NCBI RefSeq assembly: GCF_009938205.1
Contig: NZ_AP019655.1
Coordinates: 930,001 to 994,000 of the forward strand
Length of the DNA stretch: 64,000 nt
Source: Vibrio panuliri
GTDB lineage: Bacteria > Pseudomonadota > Gammaproteobacteria > Enterobacterales > Vibrionaceae
Direction of reading: 5' to 3'
Made by a program: the position numbers and the translations under genes. The notes beneath the pieces were generated by a model, which was not told the DNA's origin, did not search any database, and was given only the letters and a program-made list of their open reading frames with translations. Shown piece by piece: positions 62,404 to 64,000 of the stretch; position 1 is the stretch's first letter, and every line of letters starts with the position of its first letter.

Positions 62404-63366
62404 TTAGCGCACCACCATTTCAACATCAATATGAGGGTACTTACTCGCGAGTTGATTAGTTAAATCAAGCTTTCCTTGTCGCCATTGCTGATGTTCTAGT
62501 TGCTGTAAAGCCTCAATTGGAAACTCGATAACAACTAGGTAGCTAGAGCCCGTTTTGGATACTTTAGGCTCCGATTTATAACCTAGAGGGTCAAGATACT
62601 GAGACACAATAGTGAGTATCTCTTGGTGCTGCTCACGGTTTTGCAACTTGCCTCCAGCCAACTCAACAAATGAGTCACTGATTATTGATAGCGGTTGACG
62701 AATCATCAGTAAAGCAAGGATAAACACCAAGATCGCATCACCAATATAGAGCAGAAAGTCATAACTACTACCCGCTTCAATACTGCCAATAACGATCAAC
62801 ACCGCACCTGTCGATGCTGACAGTATTCCATCAATAAATGATGATTTTTGATCGACGATCAGCATCGAACTATTGTTGTTAATTTTCTTATTTTGAAAAT
62901 AGTAAAAAGCTGACAGTCCCCAGCAAATAGCGACCATTGCAATTGCATAGTAAACAATAATACCTGTTTGCAACGTTGCTAACTCATCGCCATTGAGATA
63001 GCTAAGAATTTTTGAGCCATTGGTAACGATGGCAGAGATAACAACGCCAAGTAAGAGTAGCCCTTTGGTCAAACTGTAGAGCGCTTCAGTGACATAAAGA
63101 CCAAACGGATAGTTTTCGGTTTTTAGTGATTTTATTTGGGTAATTTTCAGCGCTACGATGGCGGTAATAAACAGGATAAAAGAGATATTCCCATCCAGCA
63201 TTAACGCCTCAGAACCCGAAAGGTAATATGCCCCCCACCCAGAAAACGCCATAATCAAGTTGGCAAAAATTCCAAGTTTTAATGCTTGGCTCTCGATCTT
63301 CACGATTTGCTCTTTCACCAACGTCTCCCTCACTACGCAATTTGATACTTCCTGCTTTTTGAACAA
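62404..63366 (-). CDS. Cation diffusion facilitator (CDF) family membrane protein, atypical metal site
   Basis: 320 residues, six membrane helices (about 30-50, 56-76, 95-115, 133-153, 178-198, 205-225) and a C-terminal cytoplasmic beta-alpha domain ending KYPHIDVEMVVR, the CDF build. The helix-2 and helix-5 metal signatures are reduced: LMLDGNISF and DQKSSFIDGI keep Asp residues but the usual HxxxD His is missing, and the loop YPFG lacks its following His. Either it carries another cation or transports none of the standard ones. Monocistronic. Confidence 0.78.
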   Translation of the reverse strand: MFKKQEVSNCVVRETLVKEQIVKIESQALKLGIFANLIMAFSGWGAYYLSGSEALMLDGNISFILFITAIVALKITQIKSLKTENYPFGLYVTEALYSLTKGLLLLGVVISAIVTNGSKILSYLNGDELATLQTGIIVYYAIAMVAICWGLSAFYYFQNKKINNNSSMLIVDQKSSFIDGILSASTGAVLIVIGSIEAGSSYDFLLYIGDAILVFILALLMIRQPLSIISDSFVELAGGKLQNREQHQEILTIVSQYLDPLGYKSEPKVSKTGSSYLVVIEFPIEALQQLEHQQWRQGKLDLTNQLASKYPHIDVEMVVR

Positions 63367-63613
63367 GCATCATGACTGGTTATTTTGACCATCAATATCA
63401 GAAGCTTATTCTAACCAGCAAATCCTATCACTTCACTATACACACGCCAATCCATACTCAAAATGATTTACAAATTGGCGAAGTTTTCTTCAATATAATT
63501 GTGAGTGGTACATGAGCTCAAAAATAGGAATGGCGGAACAAGGCAATACCCGAGTTCAGTCGAACTAAACTCATATGTCATCGTACGATGCAAGATTTTA
63601 GGCGTGAGGTGGT

Positions 63614-63877
63614 TTAATCCAGTTTAAACAGCAACTGGGTTACCCATTTACCAATACGGAAAAAACTGAAGAACACAGCGATCATCAAAACAATAGATAG
63701 CGTATAGGCGAGATAGTCTGGGACACCGAACCCCCACGCAAAGGTAAATGCGAGCCCGTGCAGTGCCTCACTAGGCAGTTTTATAACAGGGACATTAGAG
63801 CCAGACGCAAACAGAAATAGAAACGCCGCAAAACCAGTTAGGGCTACAATTGCCCCTGCAACATTTGCTCTATTCAT
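63614..63877 (-). CDS. Small two-helix membrane protein of unknown function
   Basis: 87 residues with two or three hydrophobic stretches (about 6-25, 42-72) and a basic C-terminus. I do not recognise it. It stands alone between the CDF gene and the window end; its start MNRANVAG is preceded by AT-rich sequence without a strong ribosome site. Confidence 0.6.
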   Translation of the reverse strand: MNRANVAGAIVALTGFAAFLFLFASGSNVPVIKLPSEALHGLAFTFAWGFGVPDYLAYTLSIVLMIAVFFSFFRIGKWVTQLLFKLD

Positions 63878-64000
63878 GGAATCAATACTGCAATTTTAAA
63901 GAAATGATTGTATTCCTAAGCAACCCCTTCTGCTAGTAAAAGTTCGACAAACGCACCCATCTGCACATAATATCAACGATAAATCGGTGTTTTTGCGATT

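Noticed and set aside
1..64000. Mobile elements, CRISPR arrays, tRNA or rRNA genes, toxin-antitoxin pairs
   Set aside because: I looked for transposase or integrase motifs, regular repeats, tRNA-like cloverleaf ends and paired small genes and found none that I could support.

Overview
The window looks like part of a Vibrio genome, most likely the secondary chromosome. Evidence is family content rather than a marker gene: a CosR-type MarR regulator divergent from a BCCT transporter, an EmrD-type efflux pump, tal-tkt as neighbours under a SorC-type regulator, folE divergent from moeA-moeB, and a Na+-linked citrate fermentation cluster. Placement on chromosome 2 is inference. I see no rRNA, tRNA, CRISPR array, insertion sequence or prophage, so the sequence reads as ordinary chromosome with one large catabolic island (32.5-48.8 kb).

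Layout. 1-7.5 kb: end of an aromatic amino acid permease gene, a cNMP/CBS/DUF294 signalling protein, a BCCT compatible-solute transporter divergent from cosR, a cysteine-rich small protein, an EmrD-like pump and a HopJ-family protein. 7.7-12 kb: a two-gene RND efflux operon (adaptor lipoprotein and pump) without its own outer-membrane channel or regulator. 12-17.5 kb: GNAT acetyltransferase, an acyl-CoA-type desaturase whose promoter carries two FabR-like palindromes, respiratory D-lactate dehydrogenase (dld), and RNA helicase dbpA. 17.6-21.7 kb: folE divergent from moeA-moeB, a small anchored protein and a mercaptopyruvate sulfurtransferase. 21.7-26.5 kb: SorC-type regulator divergent from tal and tkt, then a YdcH-like protein. 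26.8-31.5 kb: a three-gene set coding for a hybrid histidine kinase, a small periplasmic phosphate-binding-like protein and a porin-like barrel. 31.6-32.4 kb: yjdM and a Cys-rich unknown.

32.5-48.8 kb is a complete citrate fermentation island: TctCBA uptake, citrate lyase subunits CitDEF, maturation proteins CitC, CitG and CitX, the Na+-pumping oxaloacetate decarboxylase OadGAB, and the CitAB two-component system. It also holds a second, diverged CitX-like gene and an unrecognised exported protein as the last gene of the citDEFXG operon. Citrate would enter by TctCBA, be split to acetate and oxaloacetate by the lyase, and oxaloacetate would be decarboxylated with Na+ export.

49-64 kb: small membrane and unknown proteins, a PilZ protein (c-di-GMP receptor), a VOC-fold protein, an acyltransferase-3 membrane protein, an AldB/ExaC-type aldehyde dehydrogenase followed by a FIST protein, a PAS hybrid histidine kinase and a convergent LuxR-type response regulator (an arrangement resembling the NosP-NahK and ethanol-oxidation regulators of Pseudomonas), a periplasmic glucose-1-phosphatase, a DinB-fold protein, an unusual CDF-family membrane protein and a two-helix membrane protein.

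The strongest leads are the second CitX and the orphan exported protein in the citrate island, the paired FabR-like operators, the kinase/binding-protein/porin operon, and the FIST/kinase/regulator set beside aldB.
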